Both the position numbers and the translations under genes were made by a program. The notes beneath the pieces are model-generated. The model saw only the letters and a list, made by a program, of their open reading frames with translations. It did no database searches and was not told the origin of the DNA. A stretch of 64,000 nucleotides of DNA, taken from assembly GCF_042242105.1 (NCBI RefSeq), contig NC_092021.1, forward strand, positions 8,355,855 to 8,419,854, in the 5' to 3' direction. The stretch is from Pempheris klunzingeri. Lineage: Eukaryota > Chordata > Actinopteri > Acropomatiformes > Pempheridae. Shown here in pieces: positions 22,838-36,200 of this stretch (position 1 is the stretch's first letter; each line of letters opens with the position of its first letter).

Positions 22838-23535
22838 TAGGGATAGTTTCAAGTAAAAGTCCTGCAGTCACAGTTTCACTTTGGTACAAGTCCAAATGTA
22901 TTATCAGCAAAAAAGTGCTTATATATATATTATACAAGAAGAAGTTATCAGCACTCATGATGAAGAATGAGCCCTTCCATACTGTTATTATGAACTGGTT
23001 TTAAATGTGTCTTTTAAAATTTGATTCATTTATTTATTTATTTATTTTTACTTTTAGATTGGACAGAATTCTCTGTTTCTGATGTTTGTGAGATGCATCA
23101 ACTCAGCAACGAAAAGTTCTTATAAATAAATGACTAGATAAATAAATATAATAACCATCATCATCATCATCATCATTATGTAAGTGAACCAAGAAAGAAC
23201 AAGGCAGGTCACTGCCATAGAATGAAACTTGATTTCAGACAATGGCTGGTTTACCAAAAAGTTTTCTTTCTATTTCTTTTTTCTTGAAAATAAAATAAGA
23301 CTAAAATAACTTGTTAAGAAAGAAATTTTCTTTAGAAATGTTTTCTATGTAAAATAATCTGTGAAGTAACTATATGCATCAGATATGTGCAGTGAAAGTG
23401 CAATATGTGCCTCTCAAATGTTGTGGAGCAGAAATTAAATTAACATAAAAAAATAAAATGCTTTAGTAAAGTACCTAAAATCGTACTTAAATACAGTGAT
23501 TAAGCAAAAGTACTTAGTTACTGTCCACCTCTGAA
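22838..23535 (+). mobile_element. Dispersed fish repeat upstream of fam171b
   Basis: The flanking phrases AAGTAAAAGTCCTGCAGTCA and GTACTTAGTTACTGTCCACC mark a very common fish interspersed repeat (from memory). The interior is AT-rich, with a (CAT)n run at about 23,157-23,177. Confidence 0.45.
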
Positions 23536-26500
23536 AATGTATGTCCATACTGTGCTGCCACATGTGATCACTCCTAAAGGACCCTGGATGCTGGGAGGCA
23601 CTCTGCTGTCCAGCAGTACAGTCAAACACCTGCAGTGACAACAATGTACCACTAGATGGTGCTGATGAGATGTCAGTTCACCAACAAACTTTCAGTTAGC
23701 CATTAATAATCCCATTAATTTATTCACATCATTGATTAACACACTGATGACCGCTGGCGCTTAACCTCAAAGTATGTCCTTGATGGATTTGACTTGTTCA
23801 TGAACTTGTACTGTAATCAGCAGTGAATGAAGTAGTAGTTAATGTTTGCTGGACTTTCCAGATCTGATAAAATGCATCTAATAAACATTCATTCTGCCTC
23901 AGGTGGGTTTTTTTTAAAAATGGTCTCTGTCTACATCACACTGATGTTTTAATCACTGTCTTAAAATGTGTCCACACTGCAGTCTACACTAGCCAAAGGC
24001 CACTGAACTGTGGGGGGAAATCTACTCAGTGTTAATTAAGGACTTTTTGCTCTCAGTGTGAGTTTGTGGAGTGAAAACTGTGGAAGTTGGAATAGGGAGT
24101 GGAAAATATTTGTCTTTGTCAGTGGAGCTCCACATGTATCTCCACTTGTGTTATTGGGTGAATTCTGCTGGACTGTCCGCCCTGGCTGTTTCCAGCATCC
24201 TGTTTTTTTAATCAGGTTTTTCATTTTCTCCTAAGACACCCTTCAATATGGCATCTGAAAAAGGCTTGAGAGTAAACACCACCATTCTTAAACCATTTTC
24301 CTCTATACCATATCCATAGCCATTAGATATACTCCATTGGAGGGATGAACACAATCCTTCCTAAAGGATAGGCCACAAAACTTACCATCGGTATTCAAGT
24401 GGGTTGAGATCTACTGACACCGTTTTCATACTCATCAACCCAGTCGGTGACCCCTCGTGCCTTATGTGAAAACATCTGCATTCATTATCTTTCTCCAACT
24501 CATTTATCATGTTTATTAGTTTTTCTTCAAATTTGTCATCTTTCCGTTCAAATAGTGCATCAAGTCACAGCACATGCACCACGTTCCTACGACCAGAAAC
24601 CGCAAAATGAGTTGACCTCTTATGCAGATTTCATGGAGGGACACAGGGGACACGTCCCACTCAGTACTTCGAACATGTGCGTTTGTTCACCCCACAAAGC
24701 ATGAAAGTAGCAGAGGACTTTTATTTTGACAATCATTAGAATGCAACTCATAGTCGCAACAATATCTTTGGCAGAGCTGTCTTTGGGGGCTTTTTTACTG
24801 CCTAAATGTTTAGTATGAATATGAACTTTAACGCATACAGTTAATGAATCTTTTGTGGCAAACACACACACACACGCAGGCACCTGACACACACACATGC
24901 ATAGACAAATACACACACACTGTCTCAAGGACTATTTCCAAAAAGTGACTACAAATTTAGCGAGTTATTCAGGCCATCAGGGAGAAAGTGACAAACATAC
25001 ACAAATCTGTTATTGTGTAATTTATTCCCATGCATGCTGCTCAGAGTGATCCCAGTCAGCAAGAGCAGCACAGCGTCTCTTCCTCTCCTCTCACACTGTG
25101 CGCACACAGGCAGGTGCTTTAATGCTAATGAGGTCACTTCTTGACTGCATGGGTTGTGCTTCCTTGCAATATGTGAATCAGAAATGCTGCGATACGCTTC
25201 AATGGGCTGTTGTTTTTTGTTTGTTTTTTTTGCAATTTTTGCAGAGAGTAATTCCAAATTAAATTCCTCTCCACAGAAAACTCCAAATTAATTCCAATAA
25301 TGCGATACACAGCTCCACATATTCACCATACATACCTGCAGATAGAGAACATACAACGGGGCTCGTCGACCTCGTCAAGCTTTCATCTACATCACACCTT
25401 CAGTCATCTGATGCAATACACCCGAAATGTTAAGAGCTATTAAAGTGCGGGCGTATATAGGTTGATACAAAATGAATCAGTTTATCATTGGGGTGAATAG
25501 GGAACACGTGCAAATGTGCAAAAAAGTTCCCCAAACATAAGACACAAAAGTGTTGACTTGGCAAGGAGAACATTAAATGAGAAAAGTTGACCAATAGAAG
25601 AATAAAGCCATACAGGTCACCTGAGAGCCTTACTGCAGTATATTCCATCACATTTTGAACTGTCACCTGGCAAAGCAGTGTTGTGTTTTCCTTTGCATAA
25701 ATAAAGACAATTCCACCAACCATACAGTGATGCTGAAACAAGGCACAAATTGGTGCAAGGAAATTCACCAAAAATGCAGGAAATGAAGAGATCAAATGTT
25801 CAAAATTTCCTGGGGGAGGAGGACCCTCCAACCCCCCACATTGTTGACATTAAAAATATGCCCTCGGCCCTCTGGTTAGACATGTGCATTTGGGGATAAA
25901 ACAGGTCAGAGTTGCCAGCATCATGTGTAATGGAGTTCTGCTCTAGTGGGTTATGTGGGATGTAATCAGTGCCCCCTACTGATAAAAAAACAGAAACACA
26001 CATCAAATAGGTGTAGTGACATTCTACACTTACGTTTATCATTCTACGTTTCTTGTCTATTTTAATTTCCCTCCTGTGTTTTCTGTTAGTCAGTCAATCA
26101 TCTCACAGACAAATTACCCCCTCACACGTCTATCATTCTCTCCAGAGCAGGAGTCACATCCTGTTTCACTTTATATCCTTCAAGTTGCACCTGAAGGTTG
26201 GCTTCCTCAGCGATGTCCGCCCGCGGACCTCCCTGTTGTCGAAACTTGAGTGAATCTGTCCTCGACTGGCTTCTTCCCTGTCATAGTTCTTCTGTGACAG
26301 GGGCCTCAGAGAGGCAGTGAGCTGACACGTTAGTCCTCCCAGCTCTATTCCCCTCTGACAAAGTATAAATCGGAGTCTAAACACACAAGCTGGAGGACGG
26401 ATGACAGGCTGAGTCTCCGGGATCAATTTGCCACAAATTAGATACCGTAATGGTTCATTTCTCCACATAAATAGCTGCATCTATGGGGACTATTTTGGAA

Positions 26501-28234
26501 ATCTGCTCTCTTTCACCCTGGAAATGTGTGCTGGCTCTCTGCTCCATCCCTGACTGCTTTCTCCTATTAATCTTATCAGAGCACAGATAGACTTCCTCTT
26601 TGTTTTTCTACACACAGTGCCGCCTAGTTTATTAGATTCTGTTAATAAAGCAAAGACATTATTCTGCTCCACTGTTTGGAAACGTTTCCTGGCCATCTTT
26701 TATATTGGACATCTTTTCCATTTATATAAATTTGTCAGTGGTGATCATGGAAATGAGCCGGCCATTACCTGTGAAAGAACAGTTTGAAAGCTAATAAGTG
26801 TTGGCAAGAAAATAATTTAACTAAATGATCATTAATATCCACAATAATCTATTCCCTATTGGTGTTTTCAAACTCAAAAAGGGATGTACTCAGTTTTCCC
26901 TCAGTATAGTTGTTCATTGGGAAAGGTCATAGAATCCATATTTTCTTCCTTCAACATGGACATGAGCACAACGTTTCTTGCCAGGGGAGCCATTAATGAA
27001 AGCTTGTGGGTCAAAGCTTAACAGATGAAATATAACGTTATGTTGAAATAAAGATATCAGCATCAGTGTCAAGTGTAAATACCCCACAAAGGTTTAAATA
27101 TAACTCAGTGCCCTGAATCCATTAAATGAATGAAAGGTTGTGCTGATGCCTTGTTGTATCAGATAACCTCGTCTCTCTTATAAGTTTGTTTCTCAACCTT
27201 TAACAATATCACAAGTATATACGTTTAAAAGTATTTTTAACAGCGATGACCAGTTTTCTCGTAATTGGTCAAAGCCATTCTGGAAGAGACGTCAGCATGC
27301 CAGGTGATGTCTGCGGTGGCCAGCGGGTGGAACAAATTAAATCTAAGACTTTGCAGCTGTACTCTCTTTGAAAATGCCAGTTGTGGACCAGAGGCAATGA
27401 AATGACGTGAGGGTGTAAGACAGGAAACACGGCAAAGTGATAGACAATGTCACACAGCCACTAAGCCCTTGCCCAGAGAGACAGGTGCATGACTTCCCAT
27501 TACTAATGATAACATCAGCGAGGCTTTTTGAGGTACACTGACATGCTGTGGAATATTATTAGAAGATAAGACTTGAGGAAAACTTTAGGAAGTTGGGACG
27601 AAAGCCATTCGTTGTGTTTCTCAAGGGGAAACATTGCAGGACATTACATTAGGACTAGGACATCAGGTTAAACAGCACCGACGTTAAAACTGAATTCAGA
27701 TCTCCACAATTATTCACATGTATTTTCAGAGGTTTTTAATCCCCCATGTAGTTTTCATTCAATATAACTGCGACTGGATTTCATTTAATTCAATTAAAAA
27801 GTGTAGCGCTAAAACTTTAAATATAGCTTTTTTCTTCTTTAACCATGGAAATTCTAGTAAAGCGACAATAAAGATATTAATTATTGGCATAAGCATTCGG
27901 GTTTTATGTGCATGCCTTTGAGAGACCAAGACAAAGGTGTTTATTTTGTAATAATATTACAAAGCCTTTTCGGGCATGAAGACAAATACTAGCAGACAAA
28001 AATATGTGTCTAAAAGTCATATTTATGATTATATTTAGTCATTGTAGCAGAGGGGAACTACAGCACAGATGTCTGTCTGCCTACCATCCACTTTTCAATT
28101 ATCCAGTGAAATATCTCTGTCTACTACAGATTGGCTCAAAAGATGGCACCAACAGTGATGGAAAGTGTTAGCATGCTAAGATGCTAAACTTAGATGGGGA
28201 CCGTTGCAAAGCTTCCCTCCATAACATCAACATT
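23536..28234. other. Gene-free stretch
   Basis: No supported coding exon was seen. CA runs occur near 24.86-24.92 kb. The part at about 26.1-26.7 kb is balanced in composition and not obviously repetitive, and could be regulatory; this is a guess. Confidence 0.45.
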
Positions 28235-28235
28235 G

Positions 28236-28267
<32 letters not shown>

Positions 28268-28490
28268 TAGCGCCAATTCACAACAGTGTTATCTCAAGAC
28301 GCTTTACATAAAGAGCAGGTCTAAACCAAACTCTTTAATTAGAGAGAGACCCAACGATTCAGGAATTCAAAATTAAGGATTCAAGAATTCCCACATGAGC
28401 AAACATCAGATGTTATATTAGGCAACAGTGGCAGGAAGAACTCCCTTTTAACGGGAAGAAACCTCGAACAGACCCAGGCTTCTGTAGGGG
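28235..28490 (+). mobile_element. Fish SINE/LINE-tail type interspersed repeat
   Basis: (TCAA)n is followed by TCTTTATTTATATAGCGCCA, then GACGCTTTACATAAAGAGCA and AGAAACCTCGAACAGACCCA. The order of these phrases matches a very common fish interspersed element (from memory). The family name is not certain. Confidence 0.65.
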
Positions 28491-28954
28491 TCACAGTGAA
28501 CATATTAGCATGCTGAGAGCTCAGCTGTGCCTCATGCTGCATTCGTGTCACACAGGATGGATGATAGAGATCAGAAAGTTTCCCACATTTATGACCAGCT
28601 AGCGTTCACGTAGTTTGGACTGCTCCATATGCTGGCTGAGTGAGGGTTAAAAGTATTATACCATGACAGCACATATCTTACTTTGAAGGTTCCCTGTGGA
28701 GTTTATGACCTCTAGTAGAGCTATGGAGCTGTTTTTCTATGACTGGATCTCCATTTTATGTATCCTGTGCATGTGCACAAAAAAATTCTAGATACAAATT
28801 CCTGCCATTAGCTTCCCACTATCCCGCTGATCTACAGGCGCAGTCGACAGTGATGCACCAAGATGTGCAGGTATACACCAACAAAAGGCCGTTTTAACAA
28901 ACTTAAATCACACAAGGCAGGATTTAGAATATGTTAAGTCGCACTTAAAGTTAC

Positions 28955-29720
28955 CCCTTTCAAACCAAAAATAATAAACAGCCATACTCATTTTCTCTCA
29001 AGCCCACAAATTCAGAAAAGATCAGATTCAGACCAATTTCATTATTTCCCCTGGTTGAATGAAATAGCTGAATGATCAGATGATACACAGACCCGGTCTG
29101 TGTCCCAGCTGTTTTTGATGACAATACCAATGAAACTGTGTCACTGAACTTGAGTAGTTTTTGTGCTCGTTTTCCTCTTTTGAACGGCAAAATTCCTCCT
29201 TGTTCTCAACTATATTTCTTTGAAACAACTCAAATATCTCATCAGCAGCTGCAGTTTGTCACTGGTTGACAGGAGCTTTTAGCATTTGGACTTTATACAT
29301 TTTTACAGCAGCTTTTCCTCCAGAATCACTCTGAATGTGATGTCTTTCTGGGTTATATTTGAGTCCATCTGTTTCCAGGTAGCTAGTTAGCTTAATTTCG
29401 CATTCTCAGTTAACAAGGAGATGAGTTTGAGGTGACACATCCTGACAGTTTGCACAAAGTCCACTTTTTACTCTCACGTATAGGCTCTGGTGGTTCACTC
29501 AGGTTGTATCTTGTTCATCAATGTGTACATTCTTTCAGACATTTTCACCTGGTTGCCAGTTTTCCTTGCTTGTCGCCTTATCATAGAAAACTGTCAGTAG
29601 CTAGACTTACATTATCAACATCAAGCACCAATACATTGTAGAGATGCAGGGTTGCCAGGCCAGACGATCAGTCTGAAAACAATGCATGAATTTGGGGGTC
29701 CCCTGGTGGCTCTGAGGCAA
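28955..29720 (-). pseudogene. Dispersed copy A of a zinc-finger gene first exon and its flank
   Basis: On the minus strand, ATG at 29,300 opens MYKVQMLKAPVNQ, then an in-frame stop, then TAAADEIFELFQRNIVENKE and the motif FCRSKEENE. This resembles the coiled-coil N terminus of many fish C2H2 zinc-finger proteins (AAAEEIFELFERTIAEYEEE as I remember it). No zinc fingers follow. The whole 0.75-kb stretch, with 5' flank, is similar to the copy at 52.15-53.35 kb. It is broken by a stop, so called a pseudogene. Confidence 0.6.
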
Positions 29721-30964
29721 TAAGCAGCCGTTTAGTTGACTTATTTTATTTGGATTGTGTCAGTAGCACTATCACTATCATTCACTATCATATAATTGAT
29801 CATTAAAGAAAGCCCATCTCTTCAGCAGAGTTGATAGTCTGTCAGACTTATCTGATTCCCACTGCCAGTGGTGAAATATCGCCCTGTTATGATGTCCCAC
29901 AGAAGTGTCTGTTGGCTGTCTGTGACTCGACAACCTGAACCCTTAATCAGACTTTGGATGAGCATGAAGGAAAGTTTTCCTGACACTGCAATTAGACTGC
30001 CATGGAGGTGGTGTTCCCGTACGAGAAAAACTGAGCTCCTCCAGCTATAATCACCATCACTTCCTGCTCTGTAATATAAGAATGTGACATGACTTTTTAC
30101 ACTTGGGGCAGACTGACGTGAAGGCGATGTGTTCGGGGTGGGCAGGTGAGACAGGGAGGGGTGCCTCTTCCTTCTGCTGCCCAGTCTGTGAGTTGATTTG
30201 TAAATGACTGACCTAGCGTAAATGGGGTTAGAGATAGTTGAATTCTGCATGGTGGGTGTAATGCAACAAAGCCCAGGTTAATTGAATGTGCGTCGAACGA
30301 GTGGAATTCAAACAGGAGCATAAAATGATTGGATTTCTGTACCCCGTGAAACATGAAGAATTCAGTGCACAGACTTCATTACAGATTCAGCATCCCTTCT
30401 TACATTTCTTAATACGTTCACTGCAGCCTCCAAAGGTGGGCAAATTTGCACTGGGCTCAGGTAGAAGTTTAAGAATTGAAGTTTACCCAGCCTGAGGTAT
30501 GAAATCATCAACATAGGCCGTTGCTGATTAAAATGCTTGTTGATTGTTTGTTATGAAACTCTCTTTTTCACCCCAGAAGAGACGATTGCAAAATCTTTAA
30601 CACACTGTGTTTGTTCTGTGAAATGAATTGGATTTGGTGATTAAGAGAGCAGATGAAGAAAACCCGGAAAAGGACACTAATTGATGTAGTTCCTTCCTGC
30701 TTTGCCGCTCCTGCAACAGTCCATTTATAGTACGTCAGTGCCAATACTGACCTCCTGCTCAGCAACCAAAATAACAGAGTTTAATGCTAATATGCTCTCT
30801 GTATGATTGATTGAGCTGGTTTGGAGAGCACCAGCTATGATGCCTCAGACTGGTATGATGCAGCAGCAAACTATCAGAGATGACTTCCTAAGAGCAGCAT
30901 GCAGAGTCTCATCCAATTGCATTACTGAGGACAGCTGCCTCATTTCCATAAAGCCTCTGAGAGG

Positions 30965-31208
30965 AAATCAGGGCCGGTTTCCCCACATGTTCCATTTAAT
31001 CATAACATTTCAGCCAACCTTGATCCACTGCAGTTTGTTTATCAGTCAAATAGATCAGTGGAAGATGCTGTATCAGTGGCTCTGCATGCAGGAAGAAACA
31101 CCTATGCCGGAATGTTATTTATTGACTACAGCGCTGCATTTGATATCAGTGTACCATCTAAAGTGATGTTAAACCTCGGGGACCTTGGTCTTTGTGCATC
31201 CATGTGCA
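30965..31208 (+). mobile_element. LINE reverse transcriptase fragment, 5' part
   Basis: A frame encodes LDPLQFVYQSNRSVEDAVSV, then NTYAGMLFIDYSAAFDISVP and LGDLGLCASMCN. These match the FxDYSSAFNTI region of non-LTR reverse transcriptases of the Rex1/L2 type in fish. It stops abruptly where an inverted-repeat element begins. Confidence 0.75.
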
Positions 31209-31212
31209 ATGT

Positions 31213-32110
31213 GGTTAGGGGAGAATGGGCTTGGTTGTCACAGTGCTTAATAAGGCTAAACTGACGGGCGCTGTTTCATCATGTTTATGTCATACATTTG
31301 ATGTGATGACGTGCTCTTTTCCAAATCTGGCCATTTTGTGTGAGACACACAAAACATTGAGAAGAAGAGATTATTATAGATTATTTTGAATTATTATTGT
31401 AAGAGAAAATCTGTATTTTTTATGGATCAGAGCAATTTTTCATGTTTCTGTTGTGATAAAGGCTTGTAGACAATTAGGCATTTCATAATCAAACATTTAT
31501 TAAAAAGAGGAAGGAAAATGGCTTTAATTTCAGTCTACTTTTCAGTTGCTACTTAAGGACATGTGGTAGCTAGTATAAAAGCTCCGTCAGGGGGTCAGGT
31601 GGGGCAGGTTGTCACACCTGTGACATCCATTACATATTATGCACATTCATTATGAGTTGTTATGAAACTGCGGCTTTGATAATATCTTCATTTTATTCCT
31701 AATTACAGAGGATGATTCAAACATATAATCATTATTCCCATCGTGGTATAAACAATTAGACAATTATAATGAGAATTATAGAGATGGTGATTCTGTCTAA
31801 ATTGCCTGTAGGCGTGAACATGAGCATGAATGGTTGTCTGTCTCCAAGTGTTGGCCTTGTGATTGACTGGCGACCAGTCCAGGGTGGACCCCGCCTCTCC
31901 CCCAATGTCAGCTGGGATTGGCTCCGGCCCCTGTGACACTGAAGGATAAGAGGTATAGACAATGGGTGGATGAATAGATGGATGGTTCAGTTGATTTTTA
32001 ACTGATTATCTAACTTAAAAAACCCTAAAAGTTAAAAAAATTTCGAATCACATCTTTTACGGAAACCCCATTGATGACTGCAGTGACAACTAACCCCACA
32101 CATTGTGACA
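31213..32110 (+). mobile_element. Inverted-repeat element inserted in the LINE (approximate limits)
   Basis: The left part, GTTAGGGGAGAATGGGCTTG followed by GTTGTCACAG and later GTGTGAGACACACAAAACAT, matches the reverse complement of the element at 32,890-33,297. The right limit is inferred from ACAACTAACCCCACACATTG near 32.09 kb. It contains a further inserted repeat. Confidence 0.45.
31797..31985 (+). mobile_element. Fish LINE 3' tail or SINE derived from it
   Basis: GATTGACTGGCGACCAGTCC, then CCCCGCCTCTCCCCCAATGT, CAGCTGGGATTGGCTCCGGC and a (GGATGGAT)-type tail. This order is a hallmark of a widespread fish LINE 3' end/SINE. Related tail remnants lie near 35.13-35.18 and 55.9-56.0 kb. Confidence 0.75.
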
Positions 32111-32239
32111 AACAAGCCTATCACAGGGATGTGTGAGAGTCTGGGACGGTCAATAACTTGCTGCTAAAATAAGTTATAAGAATGGAAGGAATACCCATTA
32201 AGGTGTTCATATGGTGTCCAGACAACACCTCTCCCTACA

Positions 32240-32765
32240 CATAACAAAAGAGGAGATAAGTGTTGATTTTAGGAGGTCCTAAAAAGTCCAGACACCAGTC
32301 TACATCAACAATATCCCTGCTGAAACTGTGTAAAACCTCACAAAGGCGTTCAGATCTGAGACTCTCTCCTGTTCTCTGAACACCGTGCATGTCATTAAGA
32401 AGGCACAGAGACTATGCATTCTGAGAAGACTGAGAAGACCAGCCTGCCATAGATAGCATCCTTACAGGAGGCATATTGGTGTGTTTGACAACCTGACCTG
32501 AAGACAACAAACAACTGAGAAGCACAGTAAGAAAAGGCTTCAAAATTCCCAGAAACACCACTGCCACAGCCTCAGGACATTTACACCACCTGCTGCAGAA
32601 GGAAGGCCCCAAGTGTCATGAGGGACACCAGTCACCCAGCAAACAGTCTGTTCTTACTAGGAAAACGCTTACAGAGCATCAGAGCTCGGAGCAGCCACCT
32701 CAAAGACAGTTTTTACCCCCAGGCAGTCAGAATAATGAGTAGTAGACACCTTACATAACTCACAG
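32240..32765 (+). mobile_element. LINE reverse transcriptase fragment, 3' part
   Basis: Broken frames encode VQTPVYINNIPAETV, CSLNTVHVIKKAQRLCILRR and later LLGKRLQSIRARSSHLKDSF. This is the C-terminal end of the same type of LINE as at 30,965-31,208, with frameshifts and stops. Confidence 0.7.
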
Positions 32766-32889
32766 TGATTTATTATTGAGTGGGAGTTCTGTTTTCTCAT
32801 GTATTGTTCATTTATTTCTTTATTTATGCGTAGCTTTAAGGGCTGAGCTGGCCAGGGCATATGCATTTTATTGCATTTGAAGGTGCGTG

Positions 32890-33297
32890 GTAGGGGTAGG
32901 ATTTGTTGTCACACTTTTTACTCTCCTGTGAACTGCTCAGCAACATGTCTTACAATAGTCATTCCTACATTTGCGGGAGGCTTAAGGCCTTTGGGTTGAA
33001 CTGGGTATCCCTTCCATTCTTCCAGTTCATTTTAACAGTTGTTAACCATCAAAGACAGTCTCACACATTGTATGTGGTTAGATGTCCCCATAGTTAGCAA
33101 TGGGCTTTCAGTGAAAAATGTGGTTTTATAACACAATAGCAGCATGAGAAATACTCATTTCTTATCACCTCAGTCTTTTGTGTGTCTTACACAAAATGCT
33201 CATGACAGCATGCCATGTGTTTGTAGTTTGGCTGTAATAAACACTGTGACAACCAACCCATGAGACAACCAACCCCGTTCTCCCCTACTTCTTAAGT
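32890..33297 (-). mobile_element. Short inverted-repeat element (MITE-like)
   Basis: The left end GTAGGGGTAGGATTTGTTGT and the reverse complement of the right end, GTAGGGGAGAACGGGGTTGG, are imperfect inverted repeats, both followed by GTTGTCACA. It is related, in inverted orientation, to the element at 31.2 kb. Confidence 0.55.
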
Positions 33298-36200
33298 GTA
33301 CATGACAACAAACTTGTCGAACAAATCTTGAACCTCACTCTGTAACTGACCAAGACCTGGTACTGTTTACTGGAAGCTTATTACAACCGCTAAAGTTGAG
33401 CTCGGAGCAGCCACCTGCCACACAAGCAGCCACACAACTGCTAAAGTTGTAATAAGGTTTTTTTTTAACTTCACTCTTCACTGGATTGTATGTGTGTCTG
33501 TATATCACTATTTCAAATTAAAAAATACTTTGTATGTAGGCGTATTTGTCTCATCCGAAACACCAACTTGAACAGTTAGTATTACCTTGCTAAATAGCTA
33601 GATGAGTGCCAAATATACTGTATAATTACAACAAAAGCCAACATATGATAAAATATATACATAAGCACTAAGAATTTTTTGGGATATTTTTGACATTGAA
33701 TGAGATGCGTCCCTCTCGATGTTTTTTTGTTTTTTTTTAGCTCTCAGCTCTTTTTTGGAGCTCACTGTTCTGTGTGGTTGAGTCCCACTGCCTCTCTCCA
33801 GCTCTGTTGTAGAAATCCACGAGCAGCCTCCCAGTACATAAGCTCACACAATCTTAATGTACCCTACCTGAGTGCCCACTTAAAGCTTCCAAATAGCAGA
33901 GAGCTCAAGTAAAAGTGACTGTTGAAGAGTAAACATCTAGAAGGTCAAAGAGACCCTGAATTTCTCCTCTGGAGCTGCTGTACCATAGTGCCGTACACCA
34001 CTTAATATCGGTCATGGCATTGGTCTTATTCACAGTGACAACAAAAGCCTGAAACCACTTAACTGAGCACAAGTACTTTTTTTTTTTTAATTAATTAGCT
34101 CCCCTAAAATACTACAGGAATATTAATGGCCTAATTAATAATAAGAATAATCTATTTGCCAATCCCCATCCCCTCACATTGTCAAGCTCTATACTAACAA
34201 ATAGTTATTGCCTTGAAACACACTTGTGGGGAGCTGAAAAACATCCCATCACCAATGCGAACAAAAAAACGTGCACATGCACATTGGGATGTGTAAAGTT
34301 TGCATACATGAAGTACATTTTTTTGTTGTTGTGTTGTACTTTTATTTTGGGAGCCTCTGATAATCACTCTCTCTTTCAGGTCTACATCTGGGGTTGTGTT
34401 TTCATGGGATGCACAGGAGAATGCAGCCGCAGGACTCCGGCAGATGTCAATTGCATTGTTAGGCTGAACCAAAGAATCAAGGAAGAAAGAGAGGCTGTTG
34501 TGGGGGTGTCTGTGAGCCCTGTCTATGTGCCAGGTACATGCCAGGTGGGAAAGCATTGTTGGGTGTCAGCGAGAGGGGGGGTCATGTTTGGTGTCACCTC
34601 TGCTGCACCGGTGAGACTGCTTTTGTTGTCCATCAGCCTGCTACATGTTTGTGAGAGCTGTGGAACTTTTCGTAACTTGTTTAAGGTCACTTGTAAAAGT
34701 CAGAGCTGTGGAAAGAAATCCGCACTTGACTGATGCTGCTCATTTCTCTATCACTGTTTAGACCTAAAAACCGCTGGCTTTCATCCTGTTTGTAAGGATT
34801 CATCACATTCACAACCTCACAATACTGGAGTAATGTTGAAAACTCATATACATTTATATGTTGTAAAAGTTAATGCACTTGTAAATTCCTGCATTAAAAA
34901 CACATATAGATTGTTTTATGATGCACCCATAATAAACCTTACGGTGTGTGGTCTGAAATGTACCCAGGCCTAACAAAGCCCCAAGCTGGACCTCGGTTAT
35001 TAGAAACCAATTAGGCCCATTAAATATTTAGTTAGCAAATGCATTTTAGGCATCTCGGAGGCTCTAAATGGCATGATGTGGGCATGATAGGTGGGCTATG
35101 TCTGTGTGACTAGATAGGCTCATACCTCCCGTAACCCAGAACAGGATAAGTGGTCTAGAGAATAAATGGATGCAGTATTTGGAAATTCTTCTAAAGTACA
35201 GCTTTTCTTAGCCTCTTTTCCAAAATAGCACCCCACTCATTCTGTTCAGTTTCTCAGGGCACTTAGTAGTATATGAAAATATATAGGAGTTTCAAGTGAT
35301 GCTCCTCTTCTCTTGGCAACTAGTGGAAGTTGCGAGTGCAGCACTAAGGATGTGATCCCTCTCTGGCTTCCCACACTGGCTACCAGTTGTGTTGTGGACC
35401 ATACCACGAAGAAAAGAGCAACGAGGATGAGAATCTTAAGTGGTCTTTCACCCTTTCTGTAGTTCCACCATCAGGTCAGATGTTGAATATCTTGTATTCA
35501 TGTACAATAAAGATGGTAATTATGTTACATGAGTTGATGTGACGTAAAATAAAACAGTTGTATAAATATTTAAACCATCATGGCTAGAATCCATCTCAAC
35601 TGCTCACTGAGTATTTTCAAAAATAATTTTTTTTATGGCAGGTAGCCAAAGTTCTCAGGGATTGAAGCTGGCAAGCACTTATTTGAGTATTGATTTTGAT
35701 AAATTGCAAAAATCCACAATGAAGCTACACTGTAATTGTCACAGTGGTTGGTGTGACATCACCCACTTGTGTGTTGCTTTTCGTCTTAATCACCTCTTTC
35801 TTTACTCAATCCAGTCTCTCTCTCAAGGTTCACTTTCTGAATTGGCATTATTACCTGCATAAGATGAAGAAGCTATCATCAAAGATAAGACCATTTAATG
35901 TCATGTTTTCATGATACCTAATTTGCAACCACAAAGTTTCAAATTGTGAAATACTGCGCTCAGTCTGGTTTTACTCTGGTTGGTGCTCTCATTGATTTTA
36001 ACCCTTGTGGCTCATGTAACTGTCTCAGGGACAGGGAGAGAAAAGCATTAGCAAAGGAAAGGCTATTGAAAACATCCCAGTGTTCATTTCTGAGCTAAGC
36101 TGTGTTAACAGAGTACAACAGGCAAGCAAAATAGAAGCAATTTCCTCAAATGTCAATAAAAAAAATCATTAAATTCTTGTAAATCATAAGCATTAAGAAG

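Noticed and set aside
34179..34733. 184-codon open frame on the plus strand
   Set aside because: It begins at a non-ATG codon and shows no recognised domain. The part after the internal ATG looks like a signal peptide (KYIFLLLCCTFILG), but this is likely chance in T-rich sequence.
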